A stretch of DNA of 41,181 nt from an uncultured Clostridium sp. (GTDB lineage Bacteria > Bacillota > Clostridia > Lachnospirales > Lachnospiraceae). This document shows positions 32,148 through 39,665 of this stretch, piece by piece. Under the pieces are notes generated by a model, which saw only the letters and a list, made by a program, of their open reading frames with translations, had not been told where the DNA came from and made no database searches. The position numbers and the translations under genes are program-made. The first letter of the stretch is position 1. Each line of letters opens with the position of its first letter. The stretch covers positions 1 through 41,181 of the forward strand of contig USJW01000033.1 of NCBI GenBank assembly GCA_900555045.1, in the 5' to 3' direction.

Positions 32148-33002
32148 TCAGATCAGGTGTCTGGTCTTACAGAAGGCCATGATCTCAGCCACATACTCTC
32201 TCCGGCACTTGCGGGTCAGATCCTGGTGATCCACCCCCTCGAAGAGGACCAGTCTTGAATCCTTGACCGCTCTGAGGGAGCGAAGCATGAGCTCCGGAGA
32301 ACTGATGGAGTCGACGGTGCCGCCCAGCATGAGCAGCGGCACGTGGATTTTGTTCATCTCGACCACCAGCTCCTCCTCCGTGCTGCACTTTGGGAAAGGT
32401 TTTTTAGGATTCAAGGTGGCGGAGACGGCAGGCATGTTGATCCAGAAATCTTTGGTCTGCTCGATCTCCAACTTTGCGGCCTCGCCATCCTCGGGGTCGT
32501 CCAGCAGCGGAACCACGGCCTTGACGGCGTTTAAGGCCTTCTTTTCAGCAAAGGGAATCCAGGTCTCACGGTTTTTTGCAGCCTCGATGGTCATCATGCG
32601 GGCGCTTCCAGTGGCCTGCCCGTCCTTCTTGTGGGGACCGCAGCCACTGGCGAAGAAGCCTAAAAGGCGCTCTGGATGGTTCATGCAGATATGCCAGCCG
32701 ATTCCGGCTCCATGGGAATGTCCGGTATAGAAGAAACGGTCGATCCCCATGGCATCGGCAAAATCACACACGTCCTGCGCCCACACATCGTACCAGGTAT
32801 CACCCAGATCCTCGGTGATGAGGGTGGACGGGGCGTAGCCGCGGATGCGGATGATGTAGCCGTGGAAGCCCTCTTTCTCGCAGAGATCCTTCACGTAGCT
32901 TAAATGGCTGTTCACAAACTGCTGAGCCTGAATCAGATAGCGGTCCCCAGTCCCGTACTCCTCGTAGTATAATTCGATATCCTTCAATTTGATCATAGAC
33001 AT
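32148..33002 (-). CDS. Alpha/beta fold hydrolase
   Basis: 284 residues, no signal peptide, so cytoplasmic. The nucleophile elbow is G94-H-S96-H-G98; the other likely triad residues are D231 (GGTVDSISSPE) and H259 (GVDHQDL). The cap is rich in charged residues and the substrate, an ester, lactone or C-C bonded compound, cannot be deduced. AAGGAG lies 11 bp upstream of ATG 33002, with a second ATG two codons later. It is the last gene of the presumed sigma-54-controlled operon behind two transporters, so it probably acts on what they import. Confidence 0.85.
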   Translation of the reverse strand: MSMIKLKDIELYYEEYGTGDRYLIQAQQFVNSHLSYVKDLCEKEGFHGYIIRIRGYAPSTLITEDLGDTWYDVWAQDVCDFADAMGIDRFFYTGHSHGAGIGWHICMNHPERLLGFFASGCGPHKKDGQATGSARMMTIEAAKNRETWIPFAEKKALNAVKAVVPLLDDPEDGEAAKLEIEQTKDFWINMPAVSATLNPKKPFPKCSTEEELVVEMNKIHVPLLMLGGTVDSISSPELMLRSLRAVKDSRLVLFEGVDHQDLTRKCRREYVAEIMAFCKTRHLI

Positions 33003-33042
33003 AGTTTTTTATTCTCCTTCAAACATAAATTTAGGGGTTCAG

Positions 33043-34341
33043 TCAGCCGCGCAGCATAGAAAATCCGCCTGCTGCGGCGATGAGAAACACGACAGCGCCG
33101 TACACTGCCGACAAAATGGTTTGTTGCTTTAAAAGTGTTTTACGGATGGACTCATCAGTGCAGCCGGTCAGCGCGGCGGCCCCTCCCTGGGAGAAGGGAC
33201 TAATGCTGCTGGCGGTGAGCCCTACCTGTGTAGCACAGTAAATTGCCGCCACAGGAGTGTCGGAGGCCATTGAGAACACAGATAATAGTGGGAGCATCAT
33301 GGGCATGATGACACCGCCGGATACAAAGAAGCTGAGCAGGCACATCACTGCCACGATGCCGGGGAGAATCCAGGCCGAAGGAATCCGGTTTTGCAGGAAC
33401 GCGGACATGAATTCCACCACGCCAAGAGCGTTGGCAAGAGCCATATACATACCGGTGAGAGATAGCATCAAAAGTGTGTCCCAGGGTATGCGTTCCTTTA
33501 AGACTGACTGGTAAGGCGCAGTCCGGCACAGTACATTGGCGATAATTCCAGAAACGGCCAAAAACTGAAAGTTAAAAATACGTGAGAGCTGCGCAGTAAG
33601 GGGGCAGGGCCACAGTATTTTTAGGGTGGACGGAATGATAATCAGACCGATGATGGTAAAAATGATCGCGAGCGTCCGCTTTTGCTCGGCGAGGAAGGAC
33701 TCTGGCTTTTCCAATCGAATGGCACCACGCCGGATTTTATAGCCCCTTAACAGGACAAACATAACCAGATACAAAAGTGTGTAAAAGACCGCTCTCCACA
33801 TGTAAAATCCAGCTACATACCCTGCGGCTGTCTCCGGCGGAAAATAAATCTCCAGTTGTCCGATGTTGGTGGCATACCCGGAGGTCCAGGGCATGCTCCC
33901 TCCGACCATGGAGCCGGTCCACACAGCCAGTGAGGGCAGCAGCGGGTTGATCCCCGCCTGAAGCGCCAGGCTGAAGCAGATGGCGGACAGAAAAAAAGGG
34001 GCGGAACCACCGGCTCCCAGAGCTGCGATTAGGGCTGTGGCCAGAAAAAAGAGTAGGCTTAGGGCCCATCCGGCGTTCCGGCAGGAATACAGAAGGTGGC
34101 TAGCCAGCTTTTTTAGGGTTCCGTTGCAGCCTGCAAAGCCGAACAGAAAAGTTGCAGCCAGAAAGTTAAAAAACAGTGTGGTAGGGAACAGGGAGACGAT
34201 CCCGTTTGGTGTAAGCCCGCCCGCAAGCGTTCCCAAAGGGAACGCGAGAGCGGCGGCGATCAGTCCGATATTGATTTTCATCTTAGTTCCCAGAACCAGG
34301 GCAAAAAGGATTAAACTGAAAAAGAGTATGGTGTTGGTCAT
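33043..34341 (-). CDS. MatC-like dicarboxylate carrier (SLC13/IT superfamily)
   Basis: 432 residues with about 11-12 TM segments. The N-terminal KMKINIGLIAAALAFPLGTLAGG and the following PTTLFFNFLAATFLFGFAGCNGTLKKLASHLLY match the MatC N-terminal domain pattern. The second half has FFVSGGVIMPMMLPLLSV and TASSISPFSQGGAAALTGC, the paired re-entrant-loop motifs of ion-coupled carboxylate carriers. The substrate would be a C3-C4 dicarboxylate such as malonate or a related acid. ATG 34341 is chosen for GGAGAGG upstream. It lies between the MFS transporter (63 bp) and the hydrolase (40 bp), same strand. Confidence 0.82.
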   Translation of the reverse strand: MTNTILFFSLILFALVLGTKMKINIGLIAAALAFPLGTLAGGLTPNGIVSLFPTTLFFNFLAATFLFGFAGCNGTLKKLASHLLYSCRNAGWALSLLFFLATALIAALGAGGSAPFFLSAICFSLALQAGINPLLPSLAVWTGSMVGGSMPWTSGYATNIGQLEIYFPPETAAGYVAGFYMWRAVFYTLLYLVMFVLLRGYKIRRGAIRLEKPESFLAEQKRTLAIIFTIIGLIIIPSTLKILWPCPLTAQLSRIFNFQFLAVSGIIANVLCRTAPYQSVLKERIPWDTLLMLSLTGMYMALANALGVVEFMSAFLQNRIPSAWILPGIVAVMCLLSFFVSGGVIMPMMLPLLSVFSMASDTPVAAIYCATQVGLTASSISPFSQGGAAALTGCTDESIRKTLLKQQTILSAVYGAVVFLIAAAGGFSMLRG

Positions 34342-34404
34342 CGGTAAATTCCTCTCCAAGCCGGACCGGCGCCGCCGGTACAGTGTTTTTATTGAATAGA
34401 TTGA

Positions 34405-35613
34405 TTAGGCGGTTTTTTCCGCAGCGCGCTCCGCCTTGCTTAAATACAGTGCGGCAGCCAAGGTGGCCACCATAACCGGAACAATAAATGCCGCGAAGCC
34501 CGCCCGGTAGCCGAATGCAGCCACCACAAATCCACCCGCTGTGGATGCGATCGCAGACCCCAGGTCCATTCCAAGATAGTTGGTAGCGTTAGCGGCCGCC
34601 TTGCGGTCTTCCGGTACTGTCCGCATGGAGATCGCAGTCAAAACCGGTGAGATTCCGCTCTGTCCGAAGCCTACCAGAACACCTGCAATGCAGAACCACA
34701 GCAGGCCCTGAGCCATGGCCAGGCAGGCCAGTCCGGCAGAAAAGCAGATTCCGGCGGGAAGAAGCGTCACCTTGGCGCCACGCTTGTCTAAGAGGCTTCC
34801 CAAAAGCGGGCGGGCAACCCAGGCAGAAAGGGAGACAAAGGTGGAGAACAGTCCGATGTTGGCCAGGTTCAGTTCTTCCAGGGCAAACGCGGCGATGAAC
34901 ACGTTGATACCGCTCTTGCTCCCCTGATATGCCACATTGACCAGCATCGGGAAGATGGCCTCCTTCGCAAACAGATTGTTTAGCTTGATCCCGCTAAATA
35001 TTCCGCCCGCGCCACGATTTTGTTTTTTGGTGGGCGCAGTGAAACAGATGAGCATCAGGCCGACAGCCGCCACAATGCCAAAGATCAGGTACATGGTCTG
35101 GTATCCATACTGGTTGGCCAATGCGAAAGCAATGGGCTGTGATAGAGACGAGGCGATCATCTGGGAGATCATAAAGAAGCCCAGGGCGGTGCCGTAATCC
35201 TCGCGGGGCACATACTCGCTGAGCACGACCGCCGTCACCGTGGAGATGAAGGTCCAGGCGATGCCGTGTACAATCTTTGCCGGGGCGGCAAAGGACGGAT
35301 TTACCGCACACTGAGAATACATGAAGATCGCCACGGTGAATAGTCCTACCGCGAAGATATAAATTTTTTTCTTGTTACCGCGATCCACGATAGGGGCGGA
35401 GAAAGGGCGGATGATAAACGCCGCCCAGCTCATGGCGGACGAGATCACACCTATGATCGTCATGTCCATTCCTACGCTGCGCAGGCAGGCGCTTAGGGTA
35501 GCGCTGCTCATGGAATGTGCAATACACACCACTGTGTATGCCACAAACAGCATGAGAAAGTTACGGTTTGCGATCTCCGAAAATTTGCTTTTTGATTTTG
35601 TTTGGTTACTCAC
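34405..35613 (-). CDS. MFS transporter
   Basis: 402 residues, twelve TM segments, with the MFS loop motif at SAPIVDRGNKKKIYIF (about 73-88) and a matching RPLLGSLLDKRGAKVTLLPA in the second half. Two six-helix halves are separated by a basic loop around 195-210. The substrate is unknown. The start is GTG with AGGAGGG 6 bp upstream. It is the first gene after a sigma-54 promoter whose predicted start lies about 36 bp upstream, so it heads the operon MFS - MatC-like carrier - hydrolase. Confidence 0.88.
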   Translation of the reverse strand: MSNQTKSKSKFSEIANRNFLMLFVAYTVVCIAHSMSSATLSACLRSVGMDMTIIGVISSAMSWAAFIIRPFSAPIVDRGNKKKIYIFAVGLFTVAIFMYSQCAVNPSFAAPAKIVHGIAWTFISTVTAVVLSEYVPREDYGTALGFFMISQMIASSLSQPIAFALANQYGYQTMYLIFGIVAAVGLMLICFTAPTKKQNRGAGGIFSGIKLNNLFAKEAIFPMLVNVAYQGSKSGINVFIAAFALEELNLANIGLFSTFVSLSAWVARPLLGSLLDKRGAKVTLLPAGICFSAGLACLAMAQGLLWFCIAGVLVGFGQSGISPVLTAISMRTVPEDRKAAANATNYLGMDLGSAIASTAGGFVVAAFGYRAGFAAFIVPVMVATLAAALYLSKAERAAEKTA

Positions 35614-35660
35614 ATTTTTCCCTCCTAGTTGTTAAATTAGTGCACTTGCCATTATATTAA

Positions 35661-35677
35661 GCAAGAAGCGTGCCAAA
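35661..35677 (-). promoter_or_regulatory. Sigma-54 promoter of the MFS-MatC-hydrolase operon
   Basis: On the minus strand TTTGGCACG, four bases, then TTGC match the -24/-12 consensus (TGGCAC-N5-TTGC) exactly, with the GG at 35673-35674 and the GC at 35661-35662 ten bases apart. It lies 48 bp before the GTG of the MFS gene and directly after a sigma-54 activator gene on the same strand. Confidence 0.92.
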
Positions 35678-35728
35678 TTGACAACCAATGAGGTTTATAG
35701 GAATTTGGGACGATTCGTCCTGATAGAT

Positions 35729-35789
35729 GTGTCTCAAAAATGTCCATCCGTGTCTCATGATACACAAGAGAGACATAGATGGACATTTT
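35729..35789 (-). promoter_or_regulatory. Upstream activator site and/or terminator: long imperfect dyad
   Basis: Arms 35737-35756 and 35770-35789 match at 18 of 20 positions. Nested in this are TGTCTC repeats (35729-35735 and 35751-35756), an inverted GAGACA (35770-35775), and the imperfect palindrome GTGTNTCATGANACAC (35750-35765). TGTCTCA/TGAGACA elements about 80-110 bp upstream of a -24/-12 promoter fit an enhancer site for the activator. On the minus strand the dyad also ends in five T's just after the activator stop codon, so it could double as its terminator. Confidence 0.7.
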
Positions 35790-35790
35790 C

Positions 35791-37650
35791 CTACAGAATA
35801 ACGTTTCTTTTTTCCTTCTCTATCATGCGATAGAGGGTTGCACGGCTGACCCCCAAAAGCTCGGCCGCCTTTTTTTTATTTTGGCCAGCGAGCGTCAGCG
35901 CCTCATCCAGACTTATAGTGTGCTGTGGCGTGTCCGCGGCCTTCTTGTACAGCGGCTCGTTTTCCTGCATATGGCGGCGCAGCGCCCCGGCGGAGATATC
36001 CTCAGACTCGCTGATTACCGCCAGTCGATAGACCATATTCTGTAGCTCACGGACGTTACCGGGCCACTGGTAACGTAAAATTTCAAGCTTCGCCTCAGGT
36101 GAAAAATAAAATGCCCGTTTCTGGCGGACAGCAGCCTGCTTTAAGAATTCCTCGGCCAAAAGTAGGGAGTCTTTCTCGCGCTGGCGCAGGGGCGGGATTC
36201 TGAGACTCAGCACATTGAGTCGGAAATACAGATCATCCCGGAATGAGCCGTCACGCACCAGCTGGACCAGATCCTTGTTGGTGGCAGCGATCACGCGGAT
36301 GTCGATAGGAATCACATTCTCGTCGCCTAAGCGCCGGATCTGCCGCTCCTGTAGAACCCGCAGCAGCTTGCCCTGGAGGGAGTAGGAGATCTCGCCGATC
36401 TCATCTAAAAAGATTGTGCCTCCGTGGGCCGCCTCAAACAGGCCGCGTTTTCCCTCCTTAGCAGCGCCGGTGAACGCGCCCTTCACGTAACCAAAGAGCT
36501 CGCTTTCCAAAATGTTCTCTGGAATGGAGGCGCAGTTGATCGCCACAAAGGGGCCATTTTTGCGCGGGCTTGCACCGTGAATTCCCTGGGCATAGAGTTC
36601 CTTTCCGGTTCCGGTCTCCCCCTGAATCAGGACACTCTCTGAGGAGCTGGCGTATTTTAAAGCCAGCTTCAGGGTCTCAAGCATACACCGGCTGTTCCCC
36701 AGAAGGTTGTCCAAGGAGTATTTTGCCACATTCTCCCGTTGGGACAGCTGCTTGCGCAGAGTGAGCTCCGAAGCCATCACGGCGTCCGCGTCCTGGAATG
36801 TGACCAGTATGTAATCCAGCTTTCCGCTTCGCAAGACCGGCTCCACGTGGTAGAGAAAATAGCGGTTTCCAATCATGGTGATTTGGTTCATGAAGGGCTG
36901 CTTTTTCTCGATGCAGTCGAAAATTTTGACAAACTGGGGACAAACCTCATAGACCGTGGAGGGAGAGACCGCCAGTGGATCCAACCCCAGATAGTCCGCC
37001 GCCAGCTTGTTCATCACAACGATGTCTCCGCCGGTCTGAACAGTCATAACTCCGTAGATGGAGGATTCCTTGCCTATTTCGCCCTCTATGCGACTGGTCT
37101 GCAGAAAGGACTCTGCGGTGCGAATCGCCCTGCGCAGCTCTTCCTTTTTGGGCTTCACCAGAATGGTCTTTATTCCAAGACTGGCGGCGATTCCCGTCTG
37201 ATAGTATCCGCCGATAAAGACGTCCACATCGCGCATTCCAAGGATCGCAGCGGGCATATTCTCAATCGGCGGGGTGGGCTGCCAGGTCAGGTCAATATTT
37301 AAGAGGGGACGCAGCGCGGCGATGCGCTGCATTGTGCGCTTGAAACCGACAATCCCGATGCGCTTGCCCTGAGCAGAGGCCGCAATCAGCGCTTCCACAA
37401 TGTCCTCCTCCGCGATGTTTAGCGCAATTACCGGGATGCTCACCGCATGCCGCACAATCTTCCCGGTAACGCCAAAGGAGATGAAAAGCCGGGCACCGCG
37501 CTTTTCCCACTCCCTGGCTGCCTCCTCAATTTGCTCCATCGGCGCGTAGACCGCGAGGCAGTCCGCCGCGTCCTCACGGATCACTTCGTTTGCCAGCTCA
37601 CATAAAGGGCGATCCCACGTGATAAAGACGATTTCGTTTTCTCTTTCCAT
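35791..37650 (-). CDS. Sigma-54-dependent activator with PrpR-type sensor domain
   Basis: 619 residues. A PrpR N-terminal sensor (about 1-185; ISFGVTGKIVRHAVSIPVI and GKRIGIVGF) is followed by a PAS-like domain (about 190-285). The AAA+ core has Walker A GETGTGKE (344-351), the sigma-54 contact loop GAFTGA (391-396) and Walker B IFLDEIGE (413-420). A Fis-type HTH ends the protein (about 585-615, KKKAAELLGVSRATLYRMIE). PrpR sensors bind small organic acids or their acyl metabolites. It is 7 bp behind the PPDK-N-type gene, so may be read through from it, and it directly precedes the sigma-54 promoter it presumably controls. Confidence 0.93.
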   Translation of the reverse strand: MERENEIVFITWDRPLCELANEVIREDAADCLAVYAPMEQIEEAAREWEKRGARLFISFGVTGKIVRHAVSIPVIALNIAEEDIVEALIAASAQGKRIGIVGFKRTMQRIAALRPLLNIDLTWQPTPPIENMPAAILGMRDVDVFIGGYYQTGIAASLGIKTILVKPKKEELRRAIRTAESFLQTSRIEGEIGKESSIYGVMTVQTGGDIVVMNKLAADYLGLDPLAVSPSTVYEVCPQFVKIFDCIEKKQPFMNQITMIGNRYFLYHVEPVLRSGKLDYILVTFQDADAVMASELTLRKQLSQRENVAKYSLDNLLGNSRCMLETLKLALKYASSSESVLIQGETGTGKELYAQGIHGASPRKNGPFVAINCASIPENILESELFGYVKGAFTGAAKEGKRGLFEAAHGGTIFLDEIGEISYSLQGKLLRVLQERQIRRLGDENVIPIDIRVIAATNKDLVQLVRDGSFRDDLYFRLNVLSLRIPPLRQREKDSLLLAEEFLKQAAVRQKRAFYFSPEAKLEILRYQWPGNVRELQNMVYRLAVISESEDISAGALRRHMQENEPLYKKAADTPQHTISLDEALTLAGQNKKKAAELLGVSRATLYRMIEKEKRNVIL

Positions 37651-37657
37651 ATGATAC

Positions 37658-39529
37658 CTAGTCTCCCCCGCCCAGCCGGCACACAGCCCTTCCTTCCTTT
37701 GCGTCCAAAATCAGTGAGGTGTTCTCTCCGCTTACATCGTAAACCTTCACGATCTCCGCCAATTCCTGTTCCTCCGGCAGAATCTCCCGCAGGACCTCCG
37801 GATATTTTTTCAGAAGCTCCGGCTGGTACAGGCGCGTATTGCTGTTGTCGTTGATGGCCCCGTAGTAGACGTCGGCCTCCACCATGTCCTGGAACATGTG
37901 GCTCCCGTAGGATAAGTCCGGGTGGTAGCCAACGTCCCCATAGGCCACCTCGCAGATGGCGCTAAACTGACTGATCTCCGCGTAGGCCACCGGGACGCCT
38001 AACTCCGGTGAGGAGGTGCCGATGCGCCCGGGAACCAGGAGCATGAGCTTTTTGTCCACGTCCTCAAAGTGCTGGTTGATCCGGCCGATCAGCCGCGCCA
38101 CGTCGGGCTTTTTGGCGTAGGGGTACTCGAAGTATTTCTTCCCGCTGACCCACACGATGTAGTCGATGGGCTCCTCCTTGGAGCGGCGCATGGAGGTGCG
38201 GCGCACGTCGAACAGGAGCTCATGGTCCACGCCCTCAGGGATGTGGACCTGCTCGGACTTGCTGGACTGTAAGGGGCGGCACTGCAGCAGGTTCAGCCTC
38301 CAGGTGCCCTCCTCGGGGCTTGTGACGGCGAATTCCACGTCCACCGGGCGACCGTACTCCTCCTCCAGGAGCTTTAGCATGGAGCGCATGGTGTGGATGA
38401 ACTGCTGGTTCTCCACCAGGCCCTGGCAGTCGGCAAAGTAGACCTTCCGGTAGATGTGCCGCTCCGCCAGCAGATCCTCGGCCTCCGTGTCGTGGCTGAG
38501 CACCAGGTGCCTCTGCCATTTTGGGAGCAGCGCGGTGATCTCCTCCAGGGATTTTGTGCGCAGGCAGCGCTGGCCGAAATCCAGCACGTCCACCTTGCGC
38601 TGGGAGAATTTGTGCCGCTCCGCGATGGTGGTGCGCAGGTTCGCCTGGGCGCGGTCCAACCCCACCAGGCGGGGGTAGTCGCCGGGCGTGCGCTCCACGG
38701 CCCGGGTCCCCAGGCCCATGACCATGCGCAGCATGCCGGCCTCGGGGTTCAGCTGTTCCATCCACTTGTAGGGGTTGTAGGAGCAGCCCATCCCGGCGGC
38801 CACCGGGAAATAGAGCCCTCCGTACTCCTGGCCCGCCACCGGCTGGATTAAGAGGGCCATCTGCTCGTCCACGTCCAGCAGGTGCCGCTTGCGCCGATAC
38901 TCGATGGCCGCCTCGTCCATGACGCTGGCGTAGACTCTGCGGACGGCACCCTCAAACTCCTCCAGGCGCTCCTCAATGGTCCCCTGGTTCATGCAGAACA
39001 CGGACTCATATTTTCCGGAGAACGCGTTCCCGTACCCGTCCTCCAGGATGCTGCTGGAGCGCACGATCAGCGGGGTAGTGCCGTAGTGCTCTAACATGGC
39101 CTTAAACTGATCGAGGACGTCCTCCGGAAACTTGCCGTTTCGAAGGCGGTTTGTCAGCTCCTCCGTCTCCTTAAAGTGTTCCTTCTCCAGCCGGTGCTTG
39201 GCCTTTAACTCCGCGCACTGGTTTACCACCAGGTACTGGTAGAAGACGTTTGTTCCTATAAAATAGGAGTTATGGGGCTCCAAGTGAGCCGCGCACTCCG
39301 GCAGCTTGAGCTGGACCAGCTTGCGGGCCGCCAGGAGACCGCAGGCCTTTCCGCCGATGACACCGCCGCCGATCTTGCGCTCCCACACGGCCTTAAAATC
39401 CCTGACCGTAAAGTAGGTTGCGATCAGGTTGTTCATATGGCTCTCCGTGGTCATCAGCCATCCACAGACCTTTTTTCGCTCCTCCTTTGTCAGTGTCTCC
39501 CGTTCCAGGATTTCCTCCCATCCGGTCAT
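37658..39529 (-). CDS. PEP/pyruvate-binding domain protein lacking phosphotransfer domains
   Basis: 623 residues. The central part (about 50-400) is the ATP-grasp-like PEP synthase/PPDK N-terminal domain: GGGVIGGKACGLLAARKL (about 54-71), PLIVRSSSILEDGYGNAFSGKYESVF (about 153-178) and later VDVEFAVTSPEEGTWRLNLLQCRPL (about 400-425). The catalytic phosphohistidine domain and the C-terminal PEP-utilising barrel of PPDK/PEP synthase are absent; the last 200 residues are of a type I do not recognise. It may transfer phosphate to another substrate or partner. GGGGG precedes ATG 39529. The sigma-54 activator gene begins 7 bp after its stop. Confidence 0.82.
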   Translation of the reverse strand: MTGWEEILERETLTKEERKKVCGWLMTTESHMNNLIATYFTVRDFKAVWERKIGGGVIGGKACGLLAARKLVQLKLPECAAHLEPHNSYFIGTNVFYQYLVVNQCAELKAKHRLEKEHFKETEELTNRLRNGKFPEDVLDQFKAMLEHYGTTPLIVRSSSILEDGYGNAFSGKYESVFCMNQGTIEERLEEFEGAVRRVYASVMDEAAIEYRRKRHLLDVDEQMALLIQPVAGQEYGGLYFPVAAGMGCSYNPYKWMEQLNPEAGMLRMVMGLGTRAVERTPGDYPRLVGLDRAQANLRTTIAERHKFSQRKVDVLDFGQRCLRTKSLEEITALLPKWQRHLVLSHDTEAEDLLAERHIYRKVYFADCQGLVENQQFIHTMRSMLKLLEEEYGRPVDVEFAVTSPEEGTWRLNLLQCRPLQSSKSEQVHIPEGVDHELLFDVRRTSMRRSKEEPIDYIVWVSGKKYFEYPYAKKPDVARLIGRINQHFEDVDKKLMLLVPGRIGTSSPELGVPVAYAEISQFSAICEVAYGDVGYHPDLSYGSHMFQDMVEADVYYGAINDNSNTRLYQPELLKKYPEVLREILPEEQELAEIVKVYDVSGENTSLILDAKEGRAVCRLGGGD

Positions 39530-39665
39530 CTGTATCCCCCTTTTCGCGGGCGGCCCTTGGCCGCTTATTTTTATATGTGTACTTTATCGCAATTGCAGGG
39601 GAAGATCAAGTGGATTTTGCCGGGGGCCTCAGCCGCCAGGCGTCGAAATCTGCGGGGGAGGACGC

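Noticed and set aside
32041..32229. Short plus-strand open frame after the antiporter remnant
   Set aside because: It runs through an intrinsic terminator and into the antisense of the hydrolase gene, with no homology seen.
39550..39564. GCGGCC/GGCCGC hairpin between decarboxylase and PPDK-N-type genes as a terminator
   Set aside because: On the minus strand, the direction of both genes, no T tract follows the stem; the T-rich side faces the plus strand where no gene ends.
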